64,000 nt of DNA from an uncultured Alphaproteobacteria bacterium (GCA_934254915.1 CAKQMH010000002.1:166948-230947), one strand, 5' to 3'. Positions 53,719-62,385 are shown, counted from the stretch's first letter. Numbers and translations are program-made. Notes: generated by a model from the letters alone, not told the origin.

Positions 53719-53747
53719 ATATAGGAAGAAATTTTGGCTATTGCAAG
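53719..53747 (-). promoter_or_regulatory. RpoH-type heat-shock promoter of the CbpA-like gene
   Basis: On the minus strand CTTGCA (53747-53742), 17 bases, then CTATAT (53724-53719) within CCTATAT. The boxes are identical to those of dnaK. It lies 46 bases upstream of the ATG. Confidence 0.75.
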
Positions 53748-53758
53748 CGCGGCGGAAA

Positions 53759-54064
53759 TTACTCGTCAATTTTCTTGCAGACAAAAGTAGCGCGGCGCGA
53801 GTTATTGCGGTGCAGTGTAATGTCGTACAACGAAGCTTGTTTTTCCCCGCGGTCATGACAATATTGCGCCGCTACGGCCGCCAGTTCGTCAACAGTAATG
53901 TTTTTGTATTCATAGGTAACATAAAGCGGCGATTTGCTCACCACCACTGCATTTTTGGCAATTCGGTTATAGTCAGGGTTAAATATATATTCCTGCATAT
54001 CATCATTGCCGGCGCATGAACACAAAACTCCGCAGCCTAAAATCAGGGATAGCAATTTTTTCAT
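53759..54064 (-). CDS. Small lipoprotein
   Basis: A 101-residue protein with a lipoprotein signal (MKKLLSLILGCGVLCSC, with the lipobox LCSC). The mature part of ~85 residues has NRIAKNAVVVSKSPLYVTYEYKN (first part quoted) and VDELAAVAAQYCHDRG, and looks like a small alpha/beta domain. The function is unknown. Its ATG overlaps the stop of the 60-residue gene upstream (ATGA), so the two are translated together. Confidence 0.78.
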   Translation of the reverse strand: MKKLLSLILGCGVLCSCAGNDDMQEYIFNPDYNRIAKNAVVVSKSPLYVTYEYKNITVDELAAVAAQYCHDRGEKQASLYDITLHRNNSRRATFVCKKIDE

Positions 54065-54243
54065 GAATTTAACCTTTCTTGAGATTTGGTTTTGACGGCT
54101 GTCGGTTTATTGTTTTCTTTTTCGGAGTGTTGCGGTTCAGGCAAACCGGTTTCCACATAGGTATGGTCGGCTTTGCGCATTTCTCTGACCTTAAAACGCA
54201 TTTCGGCGATGTGTGCGGCGGCCGCTTTATAATCATATTCCAT
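54061..54243 (-). CDS. Small charged protein, 60 residues
   Basis: It starts MEYDYKAAAAHIAEMRFKV and has a hydrophilic tail. AAAGGAG lies nine bases before the ATG and the stop overlaps the lipoprotein start, which supports a real gene. It has no signal or membrane segment. I do not recognise it; it may act with the lipoprotein. Confidence 0.65.
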   Translation of the reverse strand: MEYDYKAAAAHIAEMRFKVREMRKADHTYVETGLPEPQHSEKENNKPTAVKTKSQERLNS

Positions 54244-54302
54244 GCGATTAAACTCCTTTGCTTGATTTGAACTTAATATAGCACTTCTTGGTTAAACAAT
54301 CT

Positions 54303-54605
54303 TTAATTAAGCTCGTTGTAAACATCGCGTCCGGCTTTGAGCAAAATATCATAAACCCGCCGGTTGGTAGAATTTTTGGTGCGGGTATTTTGCAGCTTGT
54401 TCAACATTTTTTGCAATTTGCGGTTAAAAGCCTGATTCTCTCGCAGGTTTTCAACGCTTTTTATATTTTCCTCATCGTCGATTTTATAGTTAACCACGGC
54501 CTTAAGCGTGGCGATGTATTTGGCATCGTTTTGGGCGGCGTATTGGGCGCGTGCCGGAAGAGATAACCCGCATAATGCCAAAGTCAGCAACAATATCGCT
54601 CTCAT
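54303..54605 (-). CDS. Small secreted helical protein
   Basis: A 100-residue periplasmic protein with signal peptide MRAILLLTLALCGLSLPARA, cleaved before QYA. The mature part is helical and charged (NLRENQAFNRKLQKMLNKLQ). GGGAGG precedes the ATG at 54605. It has no recognised family. It lies 59 bases upstream of the 60-residue gene on the same strand, so the three small envelope genes may be one operon. Confidence 0.72.
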   Translation of the reverse strand: MRAILLLTLALCGLSLPARAQYAAQNDAKYIATLKAVVNYKIDDEENIKSVENLRENQAFNRKLQKMLNKLQNTRTKNSTNRRVYDILLKAGRDVYNELN

Positions 54606-54703
54606 TTTCCCTCCCTGAAAATAAATCATTGTTTTAATGTCGATAAATAATATACTACAAATATTCGAATCGGTTGACTATGTTATTTTGAAAGTTATCA
54701 GAC

Positions 54704-55681
54704 ATGAAAAAAACACTATGGGCTTTACTTGATGACCGTGCCGGCAGCGTAGGGCAGGCACGCGGTATTATGCAAGCCATTGCCGATGATTTTGCCATCA
54801 GCGAAAAAAAGATTGTCTACAACAAACTTGCGGCGCTGCCCAATTGTCTGTTGGGGGCTACTTTTGCTTTGCTGAACAAACAACAAAGTGATGATTTGTC
54901 CGCTCCGTATCCGGATGTCGTCTTGTCAATCAGCCGCCGAACCACGCCGATTGCCCGTAAAATCAAAAAACTTTCACACGGCAAAACCAAAATCATTCAG
55001 CTTATATATCCCGGAAAATGCGGCTTAAGGGATTTGGATTTGGTTATTGTACCGGAACATGACCGCAAATCGTCCGCCCCGCAAAATGTTTATTACATTA
55101 CCGGCTGTCCGCACCGGATTACCGAACAAAATATGGCTCAAGCCCGTGCTGAATGGACGCCGGTGTTCGCCTCATTGCCGCAGCCGTTGACAACCATTGC
55201 TGTCGGCGGGGCTATCAAGGGCAAACCTTTCAGCCTTGAAAATGCCCGTCAGTTAGGGCGCGAAATTCGCCATATGTGGGAAAAAAACGGCGGTTCGCTT
55301 CTGCTCACCACCTCTCGCCGCACCGGTGAAGCGGCTCAACAGGCTATTATGGCCGAACTTAAGGGCATTCCGGCCTATACTTACTTGTGGGGTGAGAAAA
55401 AAGATAATCCGATTATGGGTTTTTGGGCTTGCGCCGATAAAATCATCGTTACCGGCGATTCGGTTTCAATGTGTTGCGAAGCCTGCGGTTCCGGCAAACC
55501 GGTTTTAATCTTTTGCGGCCAAAAATGGCTGACGCCGAAGCATTTGCGCTTTGTTCGCTCGCTTTATGACGGCGGTTACGCCACAGCCTTAGAAAGCCCT
55601 GAGGCGCTTACCTTTAAGCCGCAACAGCGCCTGAATCCCATAGACGGTATCGTTGCCAAAATTAATCAGCTGAATCTTTAA
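54704..55681 (+). CDS. ELM1-family protein
   Basis: A 325-residue protein of the family named after plant mitochondrial fission factor ELM1, widespread in alphaproteobacteria. The N-terminal part has WALLDDRAGSVGQARGIM and the C-terminal part has the nucleotide-sugar-like ITGDSVSMCCEACGSGKPV, reminiscent of GT-B glycosyltransferases. In bacteria the family probably acts on envelope sugars, which is inference. Its 3' end overlaps the convergent RquA-like gene by 20 bases. Confidence 0.88.
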   Translation: MKKTLWALLDDRAGSVGQARGIMQAIADDFAISEKKIVYNKLAALPNCLLGATFALLNKQQSDDLSAPYPDVVLSISRRTTPIARKIKKLSHGKTKIIQLIYPGKCGLRDLDLVIVPEHDRKSSAPQNVYYITGCPHRITEQNMAQARAEWTPVFASLPQPLTTIAVGGAIKGKPFSLENARQLGREIRHMWEKNGGSLLLTTSRRTGEAAQQAIMAELKGIPAYTYLWGEKKDNPIMGFWACADKIIVTGDSVSMCCEACGSGKPVLIFCGQKWLTPKHLRFVRSLYDGGYATALESPEALTFKPQQRLNPIDGIVAKINQLNL

Positions 55682-56375
55682 TCCCTAAGGGGTTTTCTTT
55701 GCGAATAGCGACCAGCTTTTGGAACATACCGCCGAAGTATGTGGTCTTCCGCCACAAAAAATCACTGCGGTTATGTGCGAAGGTTTCAATGTCTCGATCC
55801 CAAAGCTTTTCCACAAACGGGTTATACAAGCGGTTAATCATTCTTACCACATAGCGCAGCGGATGCCAGGGGCGCGGATTATGCCAGTCGACAAACACAA
55901 CCTTACCGCCTTTGCGCACGGAGGCCAGCGCCGTGTTAATCGCTTTCATTTTACTGACAATCGGCAGTTCGGATAACAAAAACCAGCAAATCACCGTGTC
56001 ATATGGCTGTTTGGGCTTAAAATTGGTTGCATCGGCGTGTTGAATTTGCACCCATGAATGTTGCAGTTGTGCCGCTTTCAGTTCAATTTGCGTCGGGTTA
56101 ATGTCAATGATGTCAAATTGTCCGTATGCCCCGACGGAAAAAGCCGCTTCTTCAAGTTCATTTCCGAAAGACAAGCCCATTTGCAATACCTGACTACCGA
56201 CTTTGATTTCCCGTATCAACGAATCAACTAAAGTTTTGTTCTGTCCGAAACTGCGCATAAATACTGACATTTTGGTATCGCGCAAACGGCTTTTGACCGA
56301 ACTGTTGTAGATATCGCCGTAAATCACTTCGCTGTAAAGCGGCAGGCTGTTTTCGTTTGTAAAATCATCTTTCAT
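55662..56375 (-). CDS. rquA: RquA-like methyltransferase-fold protein, probable rhodoquinone synthase
   Basis: A 237-residue class I SAM-binding protein. The pattern resembles RquA rather than UbiE: NSLPLYSEV at the start, VLQMGLSFGNELEEAA as the SAM loop, DTVICWFLLSELPIV, GGKVVFVDWHNPRPWHPLRYV, NPFVEKLWDRDIE and a C-terminal TTYFGGMFQKLV. RquA replaces a methoxy group of ubiquinone with an amino group, giving rhodoquinone for fumarate reduction without oxygen. The LLHE of the RquA I recall reads LLSE here. The ATG at 56375 overlaps the Hpt gene by 11 bases. An unrelated methyltransferase remains possible. Confidence 0.65.
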   Translation of the reverse strand: MKDDFTNENSLPLYSEVIYGDIYNSSVKSRLRDTKMSVFMRSFGQNKTLVDSLIREIKVGSQVLQMGLSFGNELEEAAFSVGAYGQFDIIDINPTQIELKAAQLQHSWVQIQHADATNFKPKQPYDTVICWFLLSELPIVSKMKAINTALASVRKGGKVVFVDWHNPRPWHPLRYVVRMINRLYNPFVEKLWDRDIETFAHNRSDFLWRKTTYFGGMFQKLVAIRKENPLGIKDSAD

Positions 56376-56724
56376 CGGCTTTCCCCTGATATTGATTAAA
56401 ATAAGCAGTAACCAACGTTGTTGAAGCGGCATAACATTGTTTTAATTGTTGCAGCGGTTCGGCTAAATCAGCCGCCGGCTGATGCTTAAGCAGCTTGTTT
56501 TCCAACACGCCGCATCTGCGTGCAAACTCATCCATGCCGAAAATCAGGCTGCTCGATTTCCAACAATGAAGTGCTAATCTGACCTGTTCATCGTTCATTT
56601 GCGGCAATTTTTTCCACTTTTCAGCCGAGTCAGCTGTAAATTCCTGCCACAACCACAACATTTTGTCGGTCTTAAAAATATTTTCATATTCTTGCAAATG
56701 GTGCGGCTGAAACAACTTTGACAT
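56365..56724 (-). CDS. Histidine phosphotransfer (Hpt) domain protein
   Basis: A 119-residue all-helical protein. The candidate phospho-site is His53 in LALHCWKSSSLIFGMDEFARR followed by CGVLENKLLK, matching the Hpt helix pattern (H-x-x-K-S/G-S-S, then cysteine and Leu-Glu). It would pass phosphate between a hybrid kinase and a response regulator. It follows the NarL-type regulator gene with no gap and overlaps the RquA-like gene, so the two signalling genes and the quinone enzyme share one message. The kinase is not in the window. Confidence 0.75.
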   Translation of the reverse strand: MSKLFQPHHLQEYENIFKTDKMLWLWQEFTADSAEKWKKLPQMNDEQVRLALHCWKSSSLIFGMDEFARRCGVLENKLLKHQPAADLAEPLQQLKQCYAASTTLVTAYFNQYQGKADER

Positions 56725-57387
56725 TTAAATCAGTCCTAATTTGGTTGCTTCGGCCACAGCGCCGGTACGATTATAAACATTAAGCAGTTTCAAAATCGCC
56801 GTAACGTGCAGTTTGACCGTTCCTTCCGTCAAGCCCAACTCATAAGCAATTTGTTTGTTGGATTTTCCTTGCGAAATCAAACGTATTACTTCAATTTGAC
56901 GTTGAGACAAAATTTTCGCTTTGTCTTTGGCAGTTTGATTCTGCGGCATTTTTTCAACTTGCTTTAACATTTCCAGCTCGTTTTGCTGTGTGTTTTGCAA
57001 CAACTCCGGAGGAATATAGACGCCGCCTGACAAAACCAGATTGACGGCGCTTAAAATAACGGCATTGGAAGATGTTTTGGGAATATAGCCTGCCACGCCG
57101 ATTTCAATAGTCTTCTGCACAATTTCTTTATCAAACACGGCCGACAGGATAATAATCGGCGTTTCCGGCAAAGTGCTGTGAATCCGCTGAATAGCCTCCA
57201 ACCAGTTTGCTCCCGGCATCGCCAGATCAGTCAAAATCAAATTAAAGTCGGTGTTTTGTTTAATGATGCCGAAGATTTCAAGGTAATTTTTGGCAAAAAC
57301 CAATTCAATTTCCGGATTCATATCATGCAAAATCATTTCTAAGCCTTTTAGAAACAACTCATGATCATCAGCAACTAAAACTTTCAC
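56725..57387 (-). CDS. NarL/LuxR-family response regulator
   Basis: A 220-residue regulator. The receiver has the acidic pair in VADDHE (7-8), phospho-acceptor Asp54 in ILTDLAMPG and the lysine in GYIPKTSS. The C-terminal helix-turn-helix is LSQRQIEVIRLISQGKSNKQIAYELG then GTVKLHV. Such regulators often control respiration or envelope genes. It lies 19 bases downstream of rsmE and directly upstream of the Hpt gene. Confidence 0.93.
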   Translation of the reverse strand: MKVLVADDHELFLKGLEMILHDMNPEIELVFAKNYLEIFGIIKQNTDFNLILTDLAMPGANWLEAIQRIHSTLPETPIIILSAVFDKEIVQKTIEIGVAGYIPKTSSNAVILSAVNLVLSGGVYIPPELLQNTQQNELEMLKQVEKMPQNQTAKDKAKILSQRQIEVIRLISQGKSNKQIAYELGLTEGTVKLHVTAILKLLNVYNRTGAVAEATKLGLI

Positions 57388-57406
57388 GGTTATTCTCCTT
57401 CCTTGT

Positions 57407-58147
57407 TTATTTCCAATCTCCGGCCGCCGCCTGCCATACTGCCAGAGCTGCGGCGACAGCGGTTTCCGCTCGTAAAATGCGTGGTCCTAAAGATACGGCC
57501 GCGGCAAAAGGTTGTTGCCGCAGCATTTGCAATTCTTCCGCGGCAAATCCGCCTTCCGGCCCGACTAAAATCGCCGCCGGTTGTCCGCGATATTGCCCGA
57601 AAACTTCAGCCGCCGGTTTGCCGTTGCCGCTTTCGTCCATAAAAAACAATGTGCGGTTCTGCGGCCAATTATCCAGTAAAACCGATAAACTTTGCGGTTT
57701 TTCAATTATCGGCACATCCAATCGCCGGCATTGTTCCGCTGCTTCGGCCGCCTGTAAGGCAAAACGGTCAATCCTGACCGCCCCGTTTTGGGTAAAACGG
57801 GTTATGGTCGGTATAATGCGGGCTGCTCCAAGCTCAACCGCCTTGGCAATGACAAAATCGGTGCAGTCTTTTTTCAGTGGTGCAAACATCAACCAAACAT
57901 CCGGCACGGAAATTTGCGGTTTTGTCTGTTCTAAGGCCGTAAGCGTGCAACTTTTTTTGTTTGCGTCAGTTATTTGGCAGCGCCATTCGCCGTCTTGTCC
58001 GTTGAAGCAACTGACTTCGCTTCCGAGCGGCAGCCGCATAACATGGCACAAATAATGAGCCTGCATTTCGCTCAAATTGAATTCCTGATTCAAAACCAGA
58101 GGAACATCAACAAACAATCTTATTTTGGCTATGGCTTTACTGCTCAT
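57407..58147 (-). CDS. rsmE: 16S rRNA m3U1498 methyltransferase RsmE
   Basis: A 246-residue SPOUT methyltransferase. An N-terminal PUA-like part (AHYLCHVMRLPLGSEVSCFNG) is followed by the knotted domain with LVGPEGGFAAEEL and a C-terminal LGPRILRAETAVAAALAVW, the RsmE signature. It methylates U1498 in the decoding centre. Its start overlaps the upstream secreted-protein stop by four bases (ATGA). Confidence 0.95.
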   Translation of the reverse strand: MSSKAIAKIRLFVDVPLVLNQEFNLSEMQAHYLCHVMRLPLGSEVSCFNGQDGEWRCQITDANKKSCTLTALEQTKPQISVPDVWLMFAPLKKDCTDFVIAKAVELGAARIIPTITRFTQNGAVRIDRFALQAAEAAEQCRRLDVPIIEKPQSLSVLLDNWPQNRTLFFMDESGNGKPAAEVFGQYRGQPAAILVGPEGGFAAEELQMLRQQPFAAAVSLGPRILRAETAVAAALAVWQAAAGDWK

Positions 58148-58692
58148 GGCAAAATCCTTATTTGCAATACGCGATTCTGCAACAGTTTAGTCGGCGCTGC
58201 AATTGTCATATTATCAAAATAGACCATAACCTGACCGCTTTTTTGGGGCATAAATTGCAATAACTGCCGCTTATTTTCCAACGATTCGCCTACTTCTTCC
58301 AAATATTGATGATTATACTCGATATACCATTTGCTGCCATCAGTTGTCGGCAGAATGACTTCCAGCATATAGCCTTGCGGGATTACGATTTTATGCAGTT
58401 TATTAATTGTCGTGAAGTCGACGCTGAGCTTTTTACCTTTGCTTTTGCCCAGCAGCTTTTCGGCAATTCCCTGATTATCGACCACCATATTGCCCGAATA
58501 GTCATGAAACTCCGGAGATACGCCGGTTACTGTTGAAGCCGCAGATTCCGTTGACGAAAAGCCGCCCGCATAATTGTTAAAGCTCATAGCTTGTGCCGGA
58601 TCTTGCACTACAAAAGCTTTTGCGCTGAAACTTATTATGCACCACGCCGCCGCGGCTGCCGCATATTTCCAATATTTAATCGTTGTTTTCAT
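58144..58692 (-). CDS. Secreted protein of unknown function
   Basis: A 182-residue protein with an N-terminal signal (about 1-26, ending SAKA before FVV). The mature part is beta-rich with LHKIVIPQGYMLEVILPTT, WYIEYNHQYLEEVG and KSGQVMVYFDNM. It is periplasmic or outer-membrane associated. I do not recognise a family. It is the first gene of the rsmE/regulator/Hpt/rquA unit, coupled to rsmE by an ATGA overlap. Confidence 0.72.
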   Translation of the reverse strand: MKTTIKYWKYAAAAAAWCIISFSAKAFVVQDPAQAMSFNNYAGGFSSTESAASTVTGVSPEFHDYSGNMVVDNQGIAEKLLGKSKGKKLSVDFTTINKLHKIVIPQGYMLEVILPTTDGSKWYIEYNHQYLEEVGESLENKRQLLQFMPQKSGQVMVYFDNMTIAAPTKLLQNRVLQIRILP

Positions 58693-58804
58693 TAATACCT
58701 CTGCATAAAACGCAAATAGTGGTACACTTATTCATTATATCGGCTATTTTACACACTATAAAGTAAACTTTTCGTTACAAATTTGACTTACTACGGATTT
58801 TAAT

Positions 58805-59470
58805 ATGATTATCACCATTGACGGGCCGGCTGCTGCCGGTAAAGGTACTTTAGCAAGCAAACTCGCTGCTAAGTTTAATTTGGCTTATTTTGATACCGGA
58901 ATGGTGTATCGCGCCGTAGGACTTGAAATGCTGTTGGGCGGCAAGGATATAAATGATGAAACTGTGGCCGAAAAACTGGCGCGGGAACTTACTTTTCCGC
59001 GAATGATGACTTTGGCGCAAAATCCGGATTTTCGCAGCCCGATTGGTGGCAAAAATGCCTCGATTGTTTCGGCTTATCCCAAAGTACGCGCCGCGTTGCT
59101 CAAAATGCAGCAGGATTTTGCGTATAATCCGACCTTTGCAGATGGACGTAAGGCTGCCGGCGCGATTTATGACGGGCGTGATACCGGAACGGTGGTTTGT
59201 CCGCAGGCCGAAATCAAGTTTTTTGTGACTGCATCGCCGGAGGTTCGTGCCGAACGCCGCTATAAAGAGTTTTTGCAAAAAGGCATTTCAACCTCATTTG
59301 ATGAGGTTTTAGCTGATGTTAAAGCCCGTGACAAACGCGACAGCGAACGAGCAACTGCACCGATGAAACCGGCTGCCGATGCGGTTATTTTTGACACTTC
59401 GGCTCTGTCCATTGAGCAAGTTTATCAAAAAGCGCTTGAAATCATCGAATCTAAGCAAAAAAGTGCTTGA
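58805..59470 (+). CDS. cmk: Cytidylate kinase
   Basis: A 221-residue nucleoside monophosphate kinase that makes CDP/dCDP. The P-loop is IDGPAAAGKGTLASKLA at the N-terminus, followed by YFDTGMVYRAVG, the CMP-site DGRDTGTVV and RDKRDSERATAPMKPA. It precedes rpsA with a 136-bp spacer, the usual arrangement. aroA, often upstream, is not seen. Confidence 0.96.
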   Translation: MIITIDGPAAAGKGTLASKLAAKFNLAYFDTGMVYRAVGLEMLLGGKDINDETVAEKLARELTFPRMMTLAQNPDFRSPIGGKNASIVSAYPKVRAALLKMQQDFAYNPTFADGRKAAGAIYDGRDTGTVVCPQAEIKFFVTASPEVRAERRYKEFLQKGISTSFDEVLADVKARDKRDSERATAPMKPAADAVIFDTSALSIEQVYQKALEIIESKQKSA

Positions 59471-59606
59471 AAAATAAATATTTAAATGTATAAATTGTAT
59501 CACTTTCGGTAACAGGGTGCGCTGTTGCCGTATTTGCTTGTAACCTCGCACAAGTCCGCCTTGCATTGTTTTTTCTTAAGGCCGGCATTTTTGAAATAAC
59601 TAATTT

Positions 59607-61295
59607 ATGACAAATACAGAAATTAAAATTCCTGAAATGACTGAAAATTTTGAATCGCTGTTGAATGAACAATTCGGCGAAAAAAACCTTACCGGTTCAG
59701 TTGTTAAAGGTACTATCATCAGACTTACTCCCGATTTCGCCATTGTTGATGTCGGATTGAAATCAGAAGGCCGCATTCCTTTGCGTGAGTTTGGTCAAAA
59801 CGCTGAACTCAAAGCCGGTGATCAGGTTGAAGTTTATGTTGACCGCTATGAAGATAAAGACGGCAACATCGTTCTTTCACGCGAAAAAGCTCGTCGTGAA
59901 GAAGCATGGCATGATTTGGAAAAATGCCTTAACTCCGGTGAAAGAGTTAACGGTGTTATCTTTGGCCGCGTTAAAGGTGGTTTCACTGTTGATCTTAACG
60001 GCGCTATTGCTTTCTTGCCGGGATCACAAATTGATATTCGTCCGATCCGCGACATCACTCCGTTAATGGGTATTGTTCAACCGTTCCAAATTTTGAAAAT
60101 GGATAAGGTTAGAGGCAATATCGTTGTTTCTCGCCGTGTTGTTTTGGAAGAAACCCGCGCTGAAGCTCGTGCTGAACTCATCAGCGACCTCAAAGAAGGT
60201 TCTATCCTTGAGGGTGTGGTTAAAAACATCACCGATTACGGTGCATTTATTGACCTTGGCGGCGTTGACGGTTTGTTGCACGTTACCGATATTTCTTGGA
60301 AACGTATTAATCATCCGGCTGAAGTTTTGTCTGTTGGCCAAACTGTTAAAGTTCAGGTTATCAAGTTCAATGAAGATAACCAACGCATCAGCTTGGGAAT
60401 GAAACAGCTTGAAGCTGACCCGTGGCAAAATGTTGCTGACAAATATAAAGTTGGCGAAATCTACAAAGGTAAAGTTACCAACATCACTGATTATGGTGCA
60501 TTTGTAGAACTCGAAGACGGTATTGAAGGTTTGGTTCACGTCTCAGAAATGAGCTGGACTCGCAAGAACGTTCATCCGGGTAAAATCGTTTCGACTTCTC
60601 AAGAAGTTGAAGTTAAAGTTTTGGAAGTTGATGCTGACAAACGTCGTATCAGCCTCGGTATCAAACAATGCACTCCTAACCCGTGGGCTGCATATGTTGA
60701 GGAACATCCGGTCGGATCAGTTATCGAAGGCAAAATCAAAAACATTACCGAATTCGGTTTGTTTGTTGGCTTGTCTGACGAAATCGACGGTATGATTCAC
60801 TTGTCTGATATCTCTTGGGATAAATCAGGTGAAGAAGCTGTTAAAGACTACACCAAAGGCCAGGATATCCAAGCCAAAATCATTGACGTTGATGTTGAAA
60901 AAGAACGCATCAGCCTCGGTATCAAACAGTTGACCGAAAATACTTTGGCCACTGCTTTGGAAGGCCTGAAGAAAGGTGATGTAGTTAAAGCTACTGTTAC
61001 CGGAATTGAAGATAAAGCTGTTAATGTTGAAGTTAATGGTGTTGCTGCTACTATCAAAAAAGCTGACTTGTCCAAGGACAAAGCTGCTCAAAACCCTGAA
61101 AACTATAAAGCAGGTGATGTAGTAGAAGCCAAAGTTACTTCAGTTGACAAGAAAAACAACAAGCTTGGCTTGTCAATTAAAGCTTTAGAGATTGATGAAG
61201 AGAAGAAAGCTCTGGAAGAATATTCTGCCGGCAGCAATGAAGGCTCTTCTACTCTTGGCGATGCTTTGTCTGAAGCTATGAAGAAAAACGCTTAA
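59607..61295 (+). CDS. rpsA: 30S ribosomal protein S1
   Basis: A 562-residue protein of six S1 RNA-binding domains; domains 3 to 5 are very similar to each other (GKVTNITDYGAFVELEDG type). It binds mRNA and docks it on the ribosome. The length is typical of alphaproteobacteria. The C-terminus is acidic and short. It follows cmk, and an intrinsic terminator follows. Confidence 0.98.
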   Translation: MTNTEIKIPEMTENFESLLNEQFGEKNLTGSVVKGTIIRLTPDFAIVDVGLKSEGRIPLREFGQNAELKAGDQVEVYVDRYEDKDGNIVLSREKARREEAWHDLEKCLNSGERVNGVIFGRVKGGFTVDLNGAIAFLPGSQIDIRPIRDITPLMGIVQPFQILKMDKVRGNIVVSRRVVLEETRAEARAELISDLKEGSILEGVVKNITDYGAFIDLGGVDGLLHVTDISWKRINHPAEVLSVGQTVKVQVIKFNEDNQRISLGMKQLEADPWQNVADKYKVGEIYKGKVTNITDYGAFVELEDGIEGLVHVSEMSWTRKNVHPGKIVSTSQEVEVKVLEVDADKRRISLGIKQCTPNPWAAYVEEHPVGSVIEGKIKNITEFGLFVGLSDEIDGMIHLSDISWDKSGEEAVKDYTKGQDIQAKIIDVDVEKERISLGIKQLTENTLATALEGLKKGDVVKATVTGIEDKAVNVEVNGVAATIKKADLSKDKAAQNPENYKAGDVVEAKVTSVDKKNNKLGLSIKALEIDEEKKALEEYSAGSNEGSSTLGDALSEAMKKNA

Positions 61296-61318
61296 TCTTA
61301 CTTGAGATTTAAGTTTTC

Positions 61319-61351
61319 AGCTCCGTTGTGTTAAGCAGCGGAGCTTTTTTG
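61319..61351 (+). terminator. rpsA terminator
   Basis: AGCTCCG (61319-61325) pairs with CGGAGCT (61339-61345) and three further pairs extend the stem inwards; a T run follows. Confidence 0.85.
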
Positions 61352-61434
61352 TGTCCCAAATTACACTTGCAAAATTTTGACAAAAAAGTATAATAACGAC
61401 ACAAAATTAATTATTTACTTAAAATTATTATCTT

Positions 61435-61887
61435 ATGAAAAAGTTTAAGACCTACGAGGAGGCTAAAGCTTATTTTGCTGACCTTAATCTTGGCAAAATG
61501 GCTCAAAACGATAGTTTCGAACAATTGTATGAAGTAGCTATGTTTTGTGCAGAAATGTTGCGCTATGAATTGCCATCCGGTGACGATGAATTTTGGCTGA
61601 AATTACATACCAAAGCTACTAATCTGGCGGCCAACGGTATCATGATTCTCTCGGAAAACAATCTGGTGGAGTGTATTAATAAAATTTTATCATCGGAAAT
61701 GTCGGCCGAAGAGATTGCTAAGGTTATTTGCGAAAACTTTGATATGGCTGATCTTGATGATGATATCCTGTCTTTCTTGGGCAAATTTTGCTTATCGCAA
61801 GACCAAGACCGGCGCGGCAAATGGCTGACACAACTTCTTTCAGCTGTCTGTCGGGAAAAGTGTATGCGAAATCCTAACTTAAATTAA
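61435..61887 (+). CDS. Acidic helical hypothetical protein
   Basis: A 150-residue soluble protein I do not recognise. It starts MKKFKTYEEAKAYFADLN and is mostly helical, with ECINKILSSEMSAEEIAKVI and an acidic FDMADLDDDILSF. It has no signal peptide. The next gene starts six bases after its stop, so the two form a pair. A helical adaptor or regulatory role is possible but not shown. Confidence 0.7.
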   Translation: MKKFKTYEEAKAYFADLNLGKMAQNDSFEQLYEVAMFCAEMLRYELPSGDDEFWLKLHTKATNLAANGIMILSENNLVECINKILSSEMSAEEIAKVICENFDMADLDDDILSFLGKFCLSQDQDRRGKWLTQLLSAVCREKCMRNPNLN

Positions 61888-61893
61888 TCAGCT

Positions 61894-62325
61894 ATGGCAG
61901 AAATGGTGAATCTTGAGGAACTGGAGCGCTTTTACAGCAGCCAACTTCCTGATGAACTGTCGGATCAAGCGTTGCTTCTCGCAACGCAAGTCAGCGGATG
62001 TATCCTGAATGATCTTGTTGATAGCGGCATTGCCCACATGGCAATTGCCTTTTGGCATACGTATTATCACTTGTGTCAGGAAGAGCTTCGTATTCGCGGC
62101 ATAAAAGCTCGCATTGTCAAGGTTATGTATGGTGTCAATATCATGGTAACCGGCAAACGCGCCGAACTATGGAGTGATGATGAAATCCGCGAAGATTTTT
62201 TTTATCACGCCACGGTGGAAACGTTGGTTTCATTGATTGAAATCCTATCTGAGGCCGAACCTTCAGCGGAGAATGTTGCTGCTCTTGAGCAGTTGCATAC
62301 TTTGTATTGTTCTCGCTTAAACTAA
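61894..62325 (+). CDS. Helical hypothetical protein, paired with the gene before it
   Basis: A 143-residue soluble protein I do not recognise. It starts MAEMVNLEELERFYSSQLP and is helical, with GIAHMAIAFWHTYYHLCQEEL and DFFYHATVETLVSLIEIL. It has the same length class and character as the preceding protein, so the two may be partners or distant duplicates. A terminator follows directly. Confidence 0.7.
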   Translation: MAEMVNLEELERFYSSQLPDELSDQALLLATQVSGCILNDLVDSGIAHMAIAFWHTYYHLCQEELRIRGIKARIVKVMYGVNIMVTGKRAELWSDDEIREDFFYHATVETLVSLIEILSEAEPSAENVAALEQLHTLYCSRLN

Positions 62326-62330
62326 AAACA

Positions 62331-62366
62331 AAACCCTTGATAACTTGTGTTATCAAGGGTTTTTTA
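62331..62366. terminator. Terminator after the paired hypothetical genes
   Basis: A 14-bp stem, AAACCCTTGATAAC (62331-62344) with GTTATCAAGGGTTT (62349-62362), loop TTGT, followed by T's. It also faces the convergent lipoprotein gene. Confidence 0.92.
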
Positions 62367-62385
62367 ATGCTTAACCAACTAAACG

